The position numbers and the translations under genes are program-made. A model generated the notes under the pieces. It saw only the letters and a program-made list of their open reading frames with translations, ran no database searches and was not told the origin of the DNA. Positions 26,130 to 36,900 of a stretch of DNA of 39,032 nucleotides are shown piece after piece. The stretch is taken from positions 1-39,032 of the forward strand of contig JAHEYQ010000044.1 of assembly GCA_023251515.1 (NCBI GenBank), in the 5' to 3' direction. Position 1 is the stretch's first letter, and every line of letters begins with the position of its first letter. The DNA is from Bacteroidales bacterium. Its GTDB lineage: Bacteria; Bacteroidota; Bacteroidia; Bacteroidales; JACABE01.

Positions 26130-27559
26130 ATGATATCTTCTTTTGTATTATCACGATGATAAACATCTAAAGCAACAATCATCGCAATAAAACCCCAAAA
26201 AGGTACAGAAGCTTTATCGGTATCCAAAAAATTATTTAAAAAACCATGAATATAATAAGTTACCAGACTTGTAAATGCAATTAAACTAAGGAATCTGACT
26301 TTTTTATCTGTGGATTTTAAATAAACTTTATAAGCAGTTAAAAATGTAGTAATTGCAATTGCCAATACAGACAATAAGCCCAAAACACCGGTTTCAGCCA
26401 ATGGCCCAATATACTCACTATGAGCATTTCCCTTATTTCCGGCATTGGTGCTGATTATGGTTTTCTCATAAGAGTACTGGTATGGGGCATAGCAAAACTG
26501 ATAAGTTCCTGGTCCATACCCAAAAAAAGGTCTTTCATTAAACATCCTCAAAGCTGATGTCCAACGATTTATCCTTTCAAGATTTGAAGCATCAGTTGAG
26601 ATATTTGAAATAGATTGAACATGCTCAGTGAAGTTTTGAGAAGTATCTTGTTTGTTTTTTTCAAGTTTCATAATTATCTGTGTACGAAGCATTAAAAACA
26701 AGGTTAAACAAACAATGCCTGCCAGTGTAACCCATTTAAATTTAATTTTAAATTTCAAAATTGCATAAATGCCAGCAGCTGCAACAATACCTAACCAGGC
26801 TGCTCTACTGTATGACAAATACAATCCGACCATTATTATAACAAAAGTAAAAAAAACAAATAAACGCTGTACATTAGAATAGGTTTTATCAAAAAGAAAA
26901 CCTGTAACAACAGGTACAAAAAACGCTATCATTGCTCCATAAGCTGTATGATCATTATAAAAAGGATCCATTATCCAATGTCCAATTTCTTCATCGAAAC
27001 CATATGCTGAATGTTTTATTGTTGTATAAATAATTACAATACATAAGCTTATCAGATACGCCCAGGAAAATATTTTAAAATTCTTGATATTCTTAAAAAC
27101 TTGTGTTGCTAAAAAATAAAAAGGTACAATAAACCATAATTTTGCAACAAAAAATTTAATCGAAACCAAAGGTATTTCACTTGTTATTGTAGTTATTAGC
27201 ATCCATAATAAATAAAAAATTACTGACAACGAAACTGGATGTATTAATATTTTCCGATCAAAATCCTGCTGAAAAATAATCTTAAAAAAATACAAACCTA
27301 AAACAGCAACCATCATAGGTTCTGTTGGTAAAGACAATCCCAATTGAGCCTCATAATTACTTAAAGTGATAGACAATGGAGTAAGAAAAGTAATAAGCAG
27401 TAATACTTTATCTAAAGTAGTAAAATACATATAAATCAAAAAGCCAACTAATGGAATTGCCATGAACCAAAAAAATTCATTTGCAATGAGTATGGCATTT
27501 ATCAGTATAAACAACCCACTTAAGCCGTATATCAGGTAATGTAATTGCTTATTTGTCAA
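26126..27559 (-). CDS. O-antigen ligase / Wzy-type polymerase membrane protein
   Basis: This 477-residue protein has about a dozen hydrophobic segments and a large extracytoplasmic loop containing the Wzy_C signature R-P-F-F-G-Y-G-P-G-T-Y (about 340-355), preceded by R-I-N-R-W-T-S-A-L. Proteins of this family join lipid-linked glycans to an acceptor or to each other. The start is a TTG at 27559, just 14 nt after the chain-length gene; the next ATG would delete the first membrane segment, so the TTG is preferred. It is the last gene of the flippase-Wzz-ligase operon. Ligase and polymerase cannot be told apart by sequence reading alone. Confidence 0.85.
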   Translation of the reverse strand: MTNKQLHYLIYGLSGLFILINAILIANEFFWFMAIPLVGFLIYMYFTTLDKVLLLITFLTPLSITLSNYEAQLGLSLPTEPMMVAVLGLYFFKIIFQQDFDRKILIHPVSLSVIFYLLWMLITTITSEIPLVSIKFFVAKLWFIVPFYFLATQVFKNIKNFKIFSWAYLISLCIVIIYTTIKHSAYGFDEEIGHWIMDPFYNDHTAYGAMIAFFVPVVTGFLFDKTYSNVQRLFVFFTFVIIMVGLYLSYSRAAWLGIVAAAGIYAILKFKIKFKWVTLAGIVCLTLFLMLRTQIIMKLEKNKQDTSQNFTEHVQSISNISTDASNLERINRWTSALRMFNERPFFGYGPGTYQFCYAPYQYSYEKTIISTNAGNKGNAHSEYIGPLAETGVLGLLSVLAIAITTFLTAYKVYLKSTDKKVRFLSLIAFTSLVTYYIHGFLNNFLDTDKASVPFWGFIAMIVALDVYHRDNTKEDII

Positions 27560-27573
27560 TTATCTGGATTTTT

Positions 27574-28596
27574 TTATTGAGCAGCTATTTTTTTCTTGTA
27601 AACAGTTTCGATAAATATTAAAAGCAAAACTGTTAATATAAAAGCAGAAAAAGTTGAAAGTGCAACAATTAACCATCTTACAGGTGTAGTTTTCTTCTCA
27701 GCTTTAAAAGCATTATCAACAGTAAATTTTTGTGGGATATATTCTTCGGCATCAATTTTTGCTTCATCATATTTACCTTTAATTCTATTTAATTGGTCGG
27801 TTTTATATCCTAAATTATTACGTAATAAAACATAAATACCACCATATTTTGACAATGTATCTAATTTAGCTTCAACTCGTTCTATACCTTGTTTATTTCC
27901 TTTTCCTATCTGAATAGCAAGTTCCTGATTCAACATTTCAGCTTGTGTTTCATAATCATTTACGCCTTTTTGACGAATTTTCTGCAAAGAATCATCTAAC
28001 ATCTTCATCTCCAATTGAATATTTTCATAATTCCTTTTTACAATTTCATAACCTCTTTTTGCTCTTTCTTTTTGCATTTCATTTTTAGTAGAGTCAAGTA
28101 GATTTGCTATACTGTTAGCCATATCAGCTGCCATTTGAGGATCTTTATCTAAAACTGTAATTTCAACAGCCATAAATTCAGTACGTTTGAAAGAAATATT
28201 TTCTTCATATTCTTTCATCAGATAGGTATTTTTGAATTTTGAATTTTCTTCAATATCATAATGTTTTGCCAAACCAAATCTGTCTATTATTCTATTTCTG
28301 ATTAAACTTGAATTCAAAATCTGTAATAATTGCTCTGCTTGTTCTTCATCTCCGAATTCGAGAATATCCTGATTATTACCAGCATTGGAGTTAATTAGGG
28401 CTTTAGATATTGAATTAGTCGATGTTGGAAAAAGGATAACAGTTGATTTGTATTTTGGAGTAATTAAAAAAGAAGCAGCAGCAGAAACTACGGCAGAAAT
28501 AATACATACGATTAGTATCGTTTTACGCCATTTCCATAAAAACAAAAAGAAATTGCTTGAATTGAAATCTGTATTGATTTTATTGTCTTCAGTCAT
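27574..28596 (-). CDS. Chain-length determinant (Wzz-like) protein
   Basis: This 340-residue protein has the Wzz layout: membrane segment at about 26-46, a periplasmic region with a long coiled coil (about 155-290, with K-N-E-M-Q-K-E-R-A-K-R-G-Y-E-I), and a second membrane segment at about 309-329 preceded by a Pro (T-T-P-V-R-W). No cytoplasmic tyrosine kinase domain follows. It probably sets the length of the polysaccharide made with the neighbouring flippase and ligase/polymerase. A promoter with TTG/TAATTTTG lies just upstream, so it can be expressed apart from the flippase. Confidence 0.9.
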   Translation of the reverse strand: MTEDNKINTDFNSSNFFLFLWKWRKTILIVCIISAVVSAAASFLITPKYKSTVILFPTSTNSISKALINSNAGNNQDILEFGDEEQAEQLLQILNSSLIRNRIIDRFGLAKHYDIEENSKFKNTYLMKEYEENISFKRTEFMAVEITVLDKDPQMAADMANSIANLLDSTKNEMQKERAKRGYEIVKRNYENIQLEMKMLDDSLQKIRQKGVNDYETQAEMLNQELAIQIGKGNKQGIERVEAKLDTLSKYGGIYVLLRNNLGYKTDQLNRIKGKYDEAKIDAEEYIPQKFTVDNAFKAEKKTTPVRWLIVALSTFSAFILTVLLLIFIETVYKKKIAAQ

Positions 28597-28613
28597 TTTG
28601 TTTGATTTTGAGG

Positions 28614-28643
28614 CAAAATTAATGATTTTAATTTATATGACAA
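28614..28643 (-). promoter_or_regulatory. Promoter upstream of the Wzz-like gene
   Basis: On the minus strand, TTG (28643-28641), 19 nt and TAATTTTG (28621-28614) match the Bacteroidetes consensus. The start would fall near 28608, about 12 nt before the ATG at 28596. Confidence 0.65.
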
Positions 28644-28670
28644 ATGTAAAATCGGTTTTGAACTTCAAAT

Positions 28671-30128
28671 TTATTTCTGTTCTTTTTTTACAATTAAATT
28701 TATCAGTGATTTAAAGTTTAATAACCTTAAAAATGAAGCGAGTACAACTGACATTATTACCATTCCGGCAAAGTTATAAATCCAATTTGTTTCAATAAAA
28801 TGTTTAGAAAATAAATTAATCAAAACAACACCAATACCAAAAGCTAAAATTGAAAAAATAAATTTATAATCAACTTTAAATTTAAAAACAATTTGAGCAA
28901 AAATTACCTGAACAATAGCACTTAAAAACTGAGTTATTATACTTGAATATGCTGAGCCAACAGCTTCTAAACGAGGTATCAAAATAAAATTTAAAGAAAT
29001 ATTTAATAACATACCTGTAGCAGCTATAAAATTCAATTCTTTTAAATTTCCGTTAGCAGTTAACAATGTACCAAACACATAAGTTGTTGAAACAGGGATG
29101 AAGCCCATCATCAACCATTTAAAAACTTCGGCAGATTCATTCACATGGTTTTTATATAGTAAACCCATTATTTCATAAGAATAAAAATAGGAACCTATAC
29201 CAACAATTAAAGCCAGAGTAATCAATAACTTAAATGAAAGTTTAACGATATGAACAATTTCTTCTTTGTTTTTAAGCATTTTAGAAAACAATGGCAACAA
29301 CAAAACAGCAAACAGATAAGCTATCATATTGGTTGCATCTAACAATCGGTATGAAGAAGCGTAAATACCTGCTTGTTCATCTCCTTGAGTATTTGGCAAT
29401 AATCTTTCAAGCATCACAGAATCAATACGATTGTAAAAAGTCATCAACAAAGCTAAAATTGCAAACGGAAAACTTTGTTTGATAATCATTACAAAAAAAG
29501 GCTTATTCCAATTCAATTTTGAAAATGATGACTTTCGCATTACAATAATAAATGCAATAATTGCAGTTATCAGATATGCAGCAGTTTGAGCGTATATAAA
29601 CCATTCAATCTGCAATCTTTCTGTTGTAACATTTCCCCAAATTAAAATACTACAGAAAATAATCATCAATGATCTATCTAACACAGATACAATACTATCC
29701 GTTTTAAAAAGCAACAAACCTGAAATATTACTTCGCAAATATAAAACAAAAGAAATCAGAAATTGGTTAAACACCATCCATGCCAACATACTCAGTTGAT
29801 GGCCATTATAACCTACCAACAACCCAAAAGAAAAAGTAATAATTCCAAAAACACCTGCCAAAAGTAATTTTAAAATGACGATACTCGAAAAATGCTTATT
29901 TAATAAATGATTATTCTGAGCTATATTTTTGTTATTGAAATTGGTAATCCCAAAATCGAGTAGAATATTGAATAAAAAAGAAAAATTGAAAATTGCAAAA
30001 TAAAACCCATAATCAGCAGCTCCTACTATATTCTGAACGTTTCTATCAATTCCAAGTATCCAGAATGGCTTTATTAATAGGTTTAAAGTTAAAAGTAAAA
30101 TAAGATTAGTAAGAAATTTGCGCTGCAT
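28671..30128 (-). CDS. Polysaccharide flippase (Wzx/MATE-like)
   Basis: This 485-residue protein is hydrophobic throughout, with around 12-14 membrane segments, and fits the polysaccharide biosynthesis/oligosaccharide flippase family, which moves lipid-linked repeat units across the inner membrane. Typical phrases are A-D-Y-G-F-Y-F-A (about 37-44), Y-N-R-I-D-S-V-M-L (about 230-238) and A-G-I-Y-A-S-S-Y-R-L-L-D. It is followed on the same strand by Wzz-like and ligase genes, and is divergent from a methyltransferase and glycosyltransferase, making a compact envelope-glycan locus. A TAATTTTG element sits at 30153-30146 on the minus strand. Confidence 0.9.
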   Translation of the reverse strand: MQRKFLTNLILLLTLNLLIKPFWILGIDRNVQNIVGAADYGFYFAIFNFSFLFNILLDFGITNFNNKNIAQNNHLLNKHFSSIVILKLLLAGVFGIITFSFGLLVGYNGHQLSMLAWMVFNQFLISFVLYLRSNISGLLLFKTDSIVSVLDRSLMIIFCSILIWGNVTTERLQIEWFIYAQTAAYLITAIIAFIIVMRKSSFSKLNWNKPFFVMIIKQSFPFAILALLMTFYNRIDSVMLERLLPNTQGDEQAGIYASSYRLLDATNMIAYLFAVLLLPLFSKMLKNKEEIVHIVKLSFKLLITLALIVGIGSYFYSYEIMGLLYKNHVNESAEVFKWLMMGFIPVSTTYVFGTLLTANGNLKELNFIAATGMLLNISLNFILIPRLEAVGSAYSSIITQFLSAIVQVIFAQIVFKFKVDYKFIFSILAFGIGVVLINLFSKHFIETNWIYNFAGMVIMSVVLASFLRLLNFKSLINLIVKKEQK

Positions 30129-30145
30129 ATCTGATTTTTATACTG

Positions 30146-30153
30146 CAAAATTA
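30146..30153 (-). promoter_or_regulatory. -7 element for the flippase gene
   Basis: TAATTTTG on the minus strand, 18 nt upstream of the ATG at 30128. No TTG was seen at the -33 position. Confidence 0.4.
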
Positions 30154-30186
30154 ATAAACCTTGCGGAATTACCATAAAAAAATCAT

Positions 30187-30214
30187 TTGAAATAACTAAG
30201 TTTGTATAATTTTG
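30187..30214 (+). promoter_or_regulatory. Promoter of the methyltransferase-glycosyltransferase operon
   Basis: TTG at 30187-30189 (within TTTG), 17 nt and TAATTTTG at 30207-30214. The ATG follows at 30236, giving a short leader of about 16 nt. Confidence 0.6.
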
Positions 30215-30235
30215 CAAAATTAAAAACAAACATCG

Positions 30236-31048
30236 ATGACAGTTGAAGAATTTTTTGATATTTTTTTAATAGAACTTAAAGAAAATCCTGAATTACAGGA
30301 TTATTATAAATTTCTGGGAAATTCTTCGAGCTTTGGTTTCAGAAAAGCATATTTTATTCAAAGGCTGCAATATATTGCTAATCATATTGATAAAAAAGAT
30401 GTTGCTATTTGGGATTGTGGTTGTGGATTTGGAACTACCTGCTTATTTTTGGCAATGAATGGCATTAAATCTTTTGGCTCTACTTTAGAATTTTATTATA
30501 AACAAATTGAAAAAAGAAAAGATTTCTGGAGTAAATATGGTGATACTAGTTTATTTACAGCTTCTTATGAAAACATTTTCGATAATTATCCCCAAAAAGA
30601 AAGTGTGGATTTTATAATTTTACAAGACACTTTACACCACTTGGAACCCATTGCAGATGCTTTGAAAATATTTGATACAGTTCTTCAGAAAGACGGTAAA
30701 ATTATTTTGATTGAAGAAAACGGAAACAATATTATTCAAAATACAAAACTCTTTTTAAGACGTGGAAATAAAAGAGTTATAAACATTTGGGATGAAAAGC
30801 TTCAGAAAAACATCCTGCTTGGTAATGAAAATATCAGAAGTCTGAAAAAATGGGAAAAATTATTTAACACACAGAATTTCACTATTAAACAATCAAATGT
30901 TCAATATATCCGATTTTATTTTCCACAATTTTTCAATGAAAATATATCAGAAATCATTGAAAAGGAACAACGAATTTGGAAAAAGAATAACTTTTTGAAA
31001 GAATATTTTTTCTTCGGATTAAATTTTATAGTTAATAAAAGGAAATAA
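30236..31048 (+). CDS. Class I SAM-dependent methyltransferase
   Basis: This 270-residue protein carries motif I, W-D-C-G-C-G-F-G (59-66), an acidic end of strand 2 (T-L-E-F), motif IV-like D-F-I-I-L-Q-D-T-L-H-H-L-E (about 125-137) and a post-motif strand K-I-I-L-I-E-E. This is the methyltransferase type 11/12 fold. The C-terminal part (about 200-270) is unassigned and may choose the substrate. It overlaps the glycosyltransferase start by one base (TAATG), so the two are translationally coupled; a sugar or lipid-linked glycan substrate is likely but inferred. Confidence 0.87.
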   Translation: MTVEEFFDIFLIELKENPELQDYYKFLGNSSSFGFRKAYFIQRLQYIANHIDKKDVAIWDCGCGFGTTCLFLAMNGIKSFGSTLEFYYKQIEKRKDFWSKYGDTSLFTASYENIFDNYPQKESVDFIILQDTLHHLEPIADALKIFDTVLQKDGKIILIEENGNNIIQNTKLFLRRGNKRVINIWDEKLQKNILLGNENIRSLKKWEKLFNTQNFTIKQSNVQYIRFYFPQFFNENISEIIEKEQRIWKKNNFLKEYFFFGLNFIVNKRK

Positions 31049-32169
31049 TGATTATAGCTGTAAATACCAGATTATTATTAAAAGACAAACTTGAAGGCAT
31101 TGGTTGGTTCACTTACGAAACGCTGAAAAGGATAACGTTATCGCATCCTGAACATCAGTTTATTTTCTTTTTCGACAGACCTTATCATACTGATTTTGTT
31201 TTCGCTGACAATGTAAAAGCGGTTGTTGTAAATCCACCGGCACGCCACCCGGTTTTATGGTTTTTATTTTTTGAAATTGGTATAAGAATTGCTTTAAAAA
31301 AATACAAAGCTGATATTTTTGTTTCCACAGATGGCTGGTTATCATTAGGCAGTAAAGTAAAATCATTCGATGTAATACATGATTTAAACTTTGAACATTA
31401 TCCTGAATTTATAAAACCCATTGTTAGATATTACTATAAAATATTTTTTCACAGATTTGCTGAAAAAGCAAGCAGAATTGCTACAGTTTCTGAATTTACA
31501 AAGCAGGATATCATTCAGTTATATGGAATTTCGCAAGAAAAAATAGATGTAGTTTACAATGGTTCTCATGAATTATATTTTCCGATAAATGAAGTTGAAA
31601 AAGCAGCAATAAAAGCCAAATATACTGATAATTGTGAATACTTCATTTTTATTGGAGCATTGCATCCCCGCAAAAATCTGACTAATTTATTTAAAGCATT
31701 TGATTTGTACAAATCTGAAAACAAAACTACATGCAAATTGCTAATAGTTGGCGAGAAGAAATGGTGGAAGGGCGAAATTTCGCAAACCTATGATAATATG
31801 AGATTTAAAGATGAAGTAATATTTACCGGGAGACTAAATCCTGATGAATTAAAATCAGTTTTGGGTTCTGCACTGGCATTAACCTATGTATCATTTTTTG
31901 AAGGCTTTGGAATACCAATTGTTGAAGCATTTAATGCAGAAACGGCTGTGATTACCTCAAATGTAACTTCTATGCCCGAAATAGCTGGTCATGCTGCTTT
32001 ACTGGTTAATCCATTTGATATTAAAGAAATCGCAAATGCAATGTATCGGATTGAAAATGATAATGACTTAAGATTATCATTAATAGAAAAAGGGAGAATC
32101 AGAAAAACATTGTTCAGTTGGGATAAATCTGCCATAAAACTATGGCAATCAATAGAAAAAATACTATAA
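31048..32169 (+). CDS. Glycosyltransferase family 4-like (GT-B fold)
   Basis: This 373-residue retaining glycosyltransferase has an N-terminal donor-independent domain beginning I-I-A-V-N-T-R-L-L and a C-terminal nucleotide-sugar domain. F-I-G-A-L-H-P-R-K-N-L (about 201-211) is typical of mannosyl-type GT4 enzymes. The E-x7-E motif is E285 to E293 in E-G-F-G-I-P-I-V-E. No membrane segment; likely acts at the inner face of the inner membrane building the repeat unit exported by the adjacent flippase. A bidirectional terminator follows two bases after its stop codon. Confidence 0.92.
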   Translation: MIIAVNTRLLLKDKLEGIGWFTYETLKRITLSHPEHQFIFFFDRPYHTDFVFADNVKAVVVNPPARHPVLWFLFFEIGIRIALKKYKADIFVSTDGWLSLGSKVKSFDVIHDLNFEHYPEFIKPIVRYYYKIFFHRFAEKASRIATVSEFTKQDIIQLYGISQEKIDVVYNGSHELYFPINEVEKAAIKAKYTDNCEYFIFIGALHPRKNLTNLFKAFDLYKSENKTTCKLLIVGEKKWWKGEISQTYDNMRFKDEVIFTGRLNPDELKSVLGSALALTYVSFFEGFGIPIVEAFNAETAVITSNVTSMPEIAGHAALLVNPFDIKEIANAMYRIENDNDLRLSLIEKGRIRKTLFSWDKSAIKLWQSIEKIL

Positions 32170-32170
32170 A

Positions 32171-32202
32171 AAAACCTGAAAAACATTAGCCTTTCAGGTT
32201 TT
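32171..32202. terminator. Bidirectional terminator between glycosyltransferase and barrel gene
   Basis: AAAACCTGAAA (32171-32181) pairs with TTTCAGGTTTT (32192-32202) around a 10-nt loop. A-tracts before and T-runs after the stem allow use by both convergent genes. Confidence 0.8.
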
Positions 32203-32234
32203 AAATATACAAATAATCGGGAAATTATTCTGAT

Positions 32235-33935
32235 TTAGAAGGCATAAGTAAATCCCAGCATCATATTAAAACGCTGATTTGGATAATCATACCATTTTTC
32301 GTAACGTCCGGCAGTTAAATTATTGATATTTAAAAAGCCTGACAAGATTTTTGAGTAACGATATTCAACACCAATGTTTGCATCAAGCATTCCATCAATT
32401 TCTTTAATAATCATTAGATTATTGCTATAAACTTTTGCATAAGATTTTGTGAATGTATAAATATCGGCATGAGCAATAATTTTATTATTTATATTATAAC
32501 GAGCAGATAATGAAGCATCAAAACCTGGCTTATGCCATGCTTCTGCTTCTAAATCTGTTGAATACCTGTAAAGATTAGCATTAAATACAAAATTGAGTTT
32601 TTCGTCGTATTTAAATAAAAATATGGCATTTATTTTCAATCGGTTTACTTTATCGTAAACTGCTGTAAACTGATTATCTGGAGCATTAAATACTGTATTT
32701 GTATCATTTACAAACAAGGGCATTCCATCAATAGTTGAATTTGAAATTGAAGCACTAAAATCGATGGTTTTGGTTAAACTTGAATTGATACCGGCATAAA
32801 TTTCAAACTTTTTATTGCTGAAACCTACAGATGTATTGGTATTAATAAATGGATTTTCGTCGCTTAAAGTTCTGAAACTGCTTTTATCAATTCCACCGGA
32901 AATACCGCCATAAACTTTCAATACTTTGGGAATAATGTTTAATGCAGCTTCAAGCTTTGGATAAATATGCAATTTGGTGGCAACACCGGTAGATGTGGCA
33001 ATACTCATATCAACTCCAGCATAAAACAAATATTCGTTAAAATGAGTGCTGATATAAGGTTTAAACCCAAAAATTGCACTATTAACACTACTTCCGATAG
33101 CTCCACCATTGTTGTAATAATCTATAGACGTTTTAATTCCAATTGTTTGTTTGTCAGAAAAATCGAAAAATTGAACATTTTTGTCCAGATCGAAATTAAA
33201 TTTCAAATTGTTTTCGTGAGTACTGTATCTGTCTGAAAGATTATAGAAACCAAAACCGATTTTATGATTCAACAAATTGGAATCAACATAATTGCTGTAA
33301 TATGTAGCATTCAAACCGATGATAGCATAACGTTGCTTGATATCAGCATTATAAGTTGGAAAATCAATAGGTTTGAAACCATAATAATTAATTACATCGC
33401 GATGAAAATACACTTCACCATCCAAAGTAGATTTCTTGAAATATTTCATTCCATAAACTTCTAAAGCATTATTGGAATATTTGCTTTCGGCATAATCTTT
33501 AATACTTCCTGATGACGACAAATGTTTTGCATGTACTCCGAAACTATAGGTTTTTGAGCGAACCGAATTGGCATAAATCTCAATATATGGAGTAAGATAA
33601 TTTCCAAAACCTGCTTTAATCAGATTTTTATAAAGCTTGCTTATAGGTTCTCCCACAATTTTTGCCGGTTTTATTGGTTCCAACATAAAACTGGTCGGGA
33701 TTTTCTTACTTTGAATGGTATAAGTAAAATTGGGTTTCTCATATGCAGAATCCCTGATATTGGGATTAAAATTTATTTTGAAGGCATCAGAAATAGTTGG
33801 CTCGTAGGAAGCAATAACGGTAACTTCGTTTTTATCATTATTAAGCTGACAATACGCTTTTTGAGAAAAAAGTGATATTGTGCACAAAACCAGCATCTGA
33901 TATGTAAATCCTTTTATAATATTTTTGCTTGTCAT
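32235..33935 (-). CDS. Outer-membrane beta-barrel protein (TonB-receptor-like, no plug)
   Basis: This 566-residue protein has a signal peptide of about 30 residues ending Y-C-Q. A short periplasmic lead (about 31-110, with V-I-A-S-Y-E-P-T-I-S-D-A-F-K) precedes a long run of alternating aromatic/polar strands to the C-terminal F-T-Y-A-F, as in outer-membrane barrels. No TonB plug domain is visible, so uptake by TonB is doubtful. The ATG at 33935 is preferred over an in-frame TTG at 33944 because it begins directly before the signal peptide. The TPR gene lies 43 nt upstream; this TPR-barrel pair is one I have seen conserved in Bacteroidetes, suggesting a joint envelope function. Confidence 0.8.
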   Translation of the reverse strand: MTSKNIIKGFTYQMLVLCTISLFSQKAYCQLNNDKNEVTVIASYEPTISDAFKINFNPNIRDSAYEKPNFTYTIQSKKIPTSFMLEPIKPAKIVGEPISKLYKNLIKAGFGNYLTPYIEIYANSVRSKTYSFGVHAKHLSSSGSIKDYAESKYSNNALEVYGMKYFKKSTLDGEVYFHRDVINYYGFKPIDFPTYNADIKQRYAIIGLNATYYSNYVDSNLLNHKIGFGFYNLSDRYSTHENNLKFNFDLDKNVQFFDFSDKQTIGIKTSIDYYNNGGAIGSSVNSAIFGFKPYISTHFNEYLFYAGVDMSIATSTGVATKLHIYPKLEAALNIIPKVLKVYGGISGGIDKSSFRTLSDENPFINTNTSVGFSNKKFEIYAGINSSLTKTIDFSASISNSTIDGMPLFVNDTNTVFNAPDNQFTAVYDKVNRLKINAIFLFKYDEKLNFVFNANLYRYSTDLEAEAWHKPGFDASLSARYNINNKIIAHADIYTFTKSYAKVYSNNLMIIKEIDGMLDANIGVEYRYSKILSGFLNINNLTAGRYEKWYDYPNQRFNMMLGFTYAF

Positions 33936-33978
33936 TTCTTTCAATTTTAAATGTTAAACAATATGATACTGAAGCTGA

Positions 33979-36900
33979 TTAAAAAGTTTGATCCTTTGGA
34001 ATTTCCAAATTGTTATCCAAATTGATTTTAATCTCATCTTCTTTGGGTTTGTTTTCTTTATCCTGCTTTTTCTTGTCGTTCAGTTCTTTCTCTATCAACA
34101 ATATTGCATTGTATTTTTCACGGGCAATATTCACAAGTTCAGCACCTTCATATTTATCAATAATACTTTGCAATGTGGCTTTTGCCTGTGGATAATTGCT
34201 TTGCTTTACATAGATATCTGACCACAAAATCAACATCTTAGCCAACCAATATTCGCTCGACGGTGCATCGCTGATATATTCATAAATAATACTTTCTGCT
34301 TTTTGATAATTTTCGGTTTTAAATTGTATAAATGCCAGATTGTATTTGGCTTCTGAACTTAATTCGCCGTTTTTAGATTTGGCCAACAATGTAAATTCTT
34401 TTTGAGCTATTGAAATACTATCAATGGCTAATGCAGATTTTGCAATGGTATAATGCAGTTCATCAATAATTTCGTTTGATATTTTGGGTGTATTCAGCAA
34501 AATATTACAAGCTGCAATTGCCTTTTCATATTGATTTAACTGATAACTGCTTCTCATAATACCTATGCGGGCAGTAAGGATGTTGCTATTAAATTCGGCA
34601 GTTGAATCCAAACGTAGATAATATGCCATCGATTTCTCGAAATTCTTCTGCTTATATGAAATATCAGCCGAATTGAGCAATGATTTTTCTGAGAATTTGG
34701 TTTTTGGTGCTTCCAATACATATTCGTAACCCGAAAGTGCATCGCTGATATTACCTGATTTATAATCGCATTCGGCTTTGTAGAAACGTGCCTGAATGAT
34801 AAATGCTCCTGATGGGAATTTATTGATATAATTGGCAAAACCGATTGTTGCTTTTTGACAATCACCATCCATATAGCGATTTTCAACTGCTACATAGGTT
34901 ATCGAATCCTGTTCTTCGGTACTTACATTGGCTGATGGATATGTTTTTACTTTTGCAATAAAATCATCAACTCTATCCATTGATACATAAATATTTCGCA
35001 TGGTTATCAAAGCTTCTTTTGCAGCAGTAGTTCCCGGATATTTGGCTATTACTCTTTCCAAAGTTTGAATTGCCAGCTCGTTTTTCTGCATATTGTAATG
35101 AATCAGACCAATTTTGAGCAAAGCATCTTTGGCGAAACTGCTATTGGGATAGTTTTCGGTGATTTCTTCGTAATATTTAAGTGCTTTTTCGTTGTTATCG
35201 AGTATCAGATAGGTATTTGCCAATTCAAATATGGAAGCTGCGATATAAGTAGATTTTTTGTGATTGCTAACCAATACCAGTAAAGTATTTATTTTAGATT
35301 CGAACTTTCCTTGTGCACCTTGCGATAATGATTTTTGATACAAAGCATAATCTTTGTCAGGCTGATTCAATTCTATTGCTTTGTCGTAAGTATCAATTGC
35401 ATTTGAGTAGTCTTTGGTGATAAAATAACAATCGGCTGTGCGCAATAAAGCATCGTTGCGAAGTTTTATGTTTTCGTCTTTTGCATTGAGATTAAACTTT
35501 TTGAAGTAAGTAAGCGCTTCAGGATAATCTTTTTTCTGAAAATAAATATAAGCAATATTGTAGTTGGATGTGTTGTATTCGGGCAGGTTAAATGCACCTG
35601 ACGATACCTGAAACTTTTTCAGACTTTTCAGGGCATCGTCGAATTCGTTTAATCTGTAGAATCCTTCGCCAATCCAATAATATGAAGCCGCCATAATGGG
35701 CTCGTTTATATCTATTTCGATGGCTTTTTTAAACAAAATCTGTGAAGGTTCTATCTTGCCTTCGTTAAATAGTTCAACGGCACGGTTATATGCTATACGC
35801 TGGTAAGCTTCCATCAAACGGTTGTCTTTCTTTTTGATGTTTTCTATAGAGCTTAATGCATCTTTATAGTTTTTGGTTGACATGTAGATGTTTACCAAGT
35901 ATGTATTGGCTTCGTCTATTCGCGTTGAATTGGGATAATCGCTAATGTATTTATTGAACGATTCAATGGCATCATTGTAAGGATTGAACGAAAGTTCGTT
36001 GCATAGTTTTGCGTATTGAAACAAAGCATCTTCTTTGATATTGGCATCGAAACCCAATTTGTATGCTGTAAGGAAGGCATTGCGGGCAAATTTTTTCTGA
36101 TCGGTTTTTACATAGCATTCGCCCATGTGATATTGCGCATTTTGTGCAAGACTATCATCTATAGTTAAGGTTTTTTTTAACTCATTAATGGCTGTATCGC
36201 AAATATTGGCTTTGTAATAGGCATAAGCCAACTGATAATTGTCTTCGCGTTCAATTTTTATGGTAGTTTTTTCCTGATATAGTTTCAGATACGGGATTGC
36301 TTCGGCATATCGATTGGTTTTGTAATATGATTCGCCAATTAAACGGGCAATTTCAGGGGCTCGTTTTGGTGTAGAAGTCTTTAGAAGTTCGGGGGCAGTT
36401 TTTAGCAATTCGTCGTATTTGCCTTGCAGATAATAGATTTGTGTGATATAATAAGGAACTACTGCGCCGAAGTTTTCGTCTTTGGTTAAACGCTCGAAGT
36501 GCTGAAGTGCTGTTTGATAGCTTTTTTCGAGATACAAAATATGGGCATAATAATAGGTGGCTGGAGCGGCATAGCGCGATTTGCCATCTTTAACTTCTGT
36601 AAAGCTTTTTTTGGCTTTGTCGTACTCCAGATTGCTGAAATGTGAGTATCCTTTTTTGAAATGATATTCGGTAAGTTGCTGGGGATTGAGTTCGTAAATA
36701 TCAACCATATCGAATGATGCAACAGCGGGTTTGTATTTGGCAATGGCATACTGATAGCTTGCCAAACGAAACCATGCCTGATTGATTTTGGTATTTTCGG
36801 GATGGTTGTTTATAAATTGAGTGAGTTCGTACTCGGCATCTTTGTTGAAGAGTTCGGTAGCACATAGTGCGGCATAAAAATATGCATCGGCCGAAATTAC

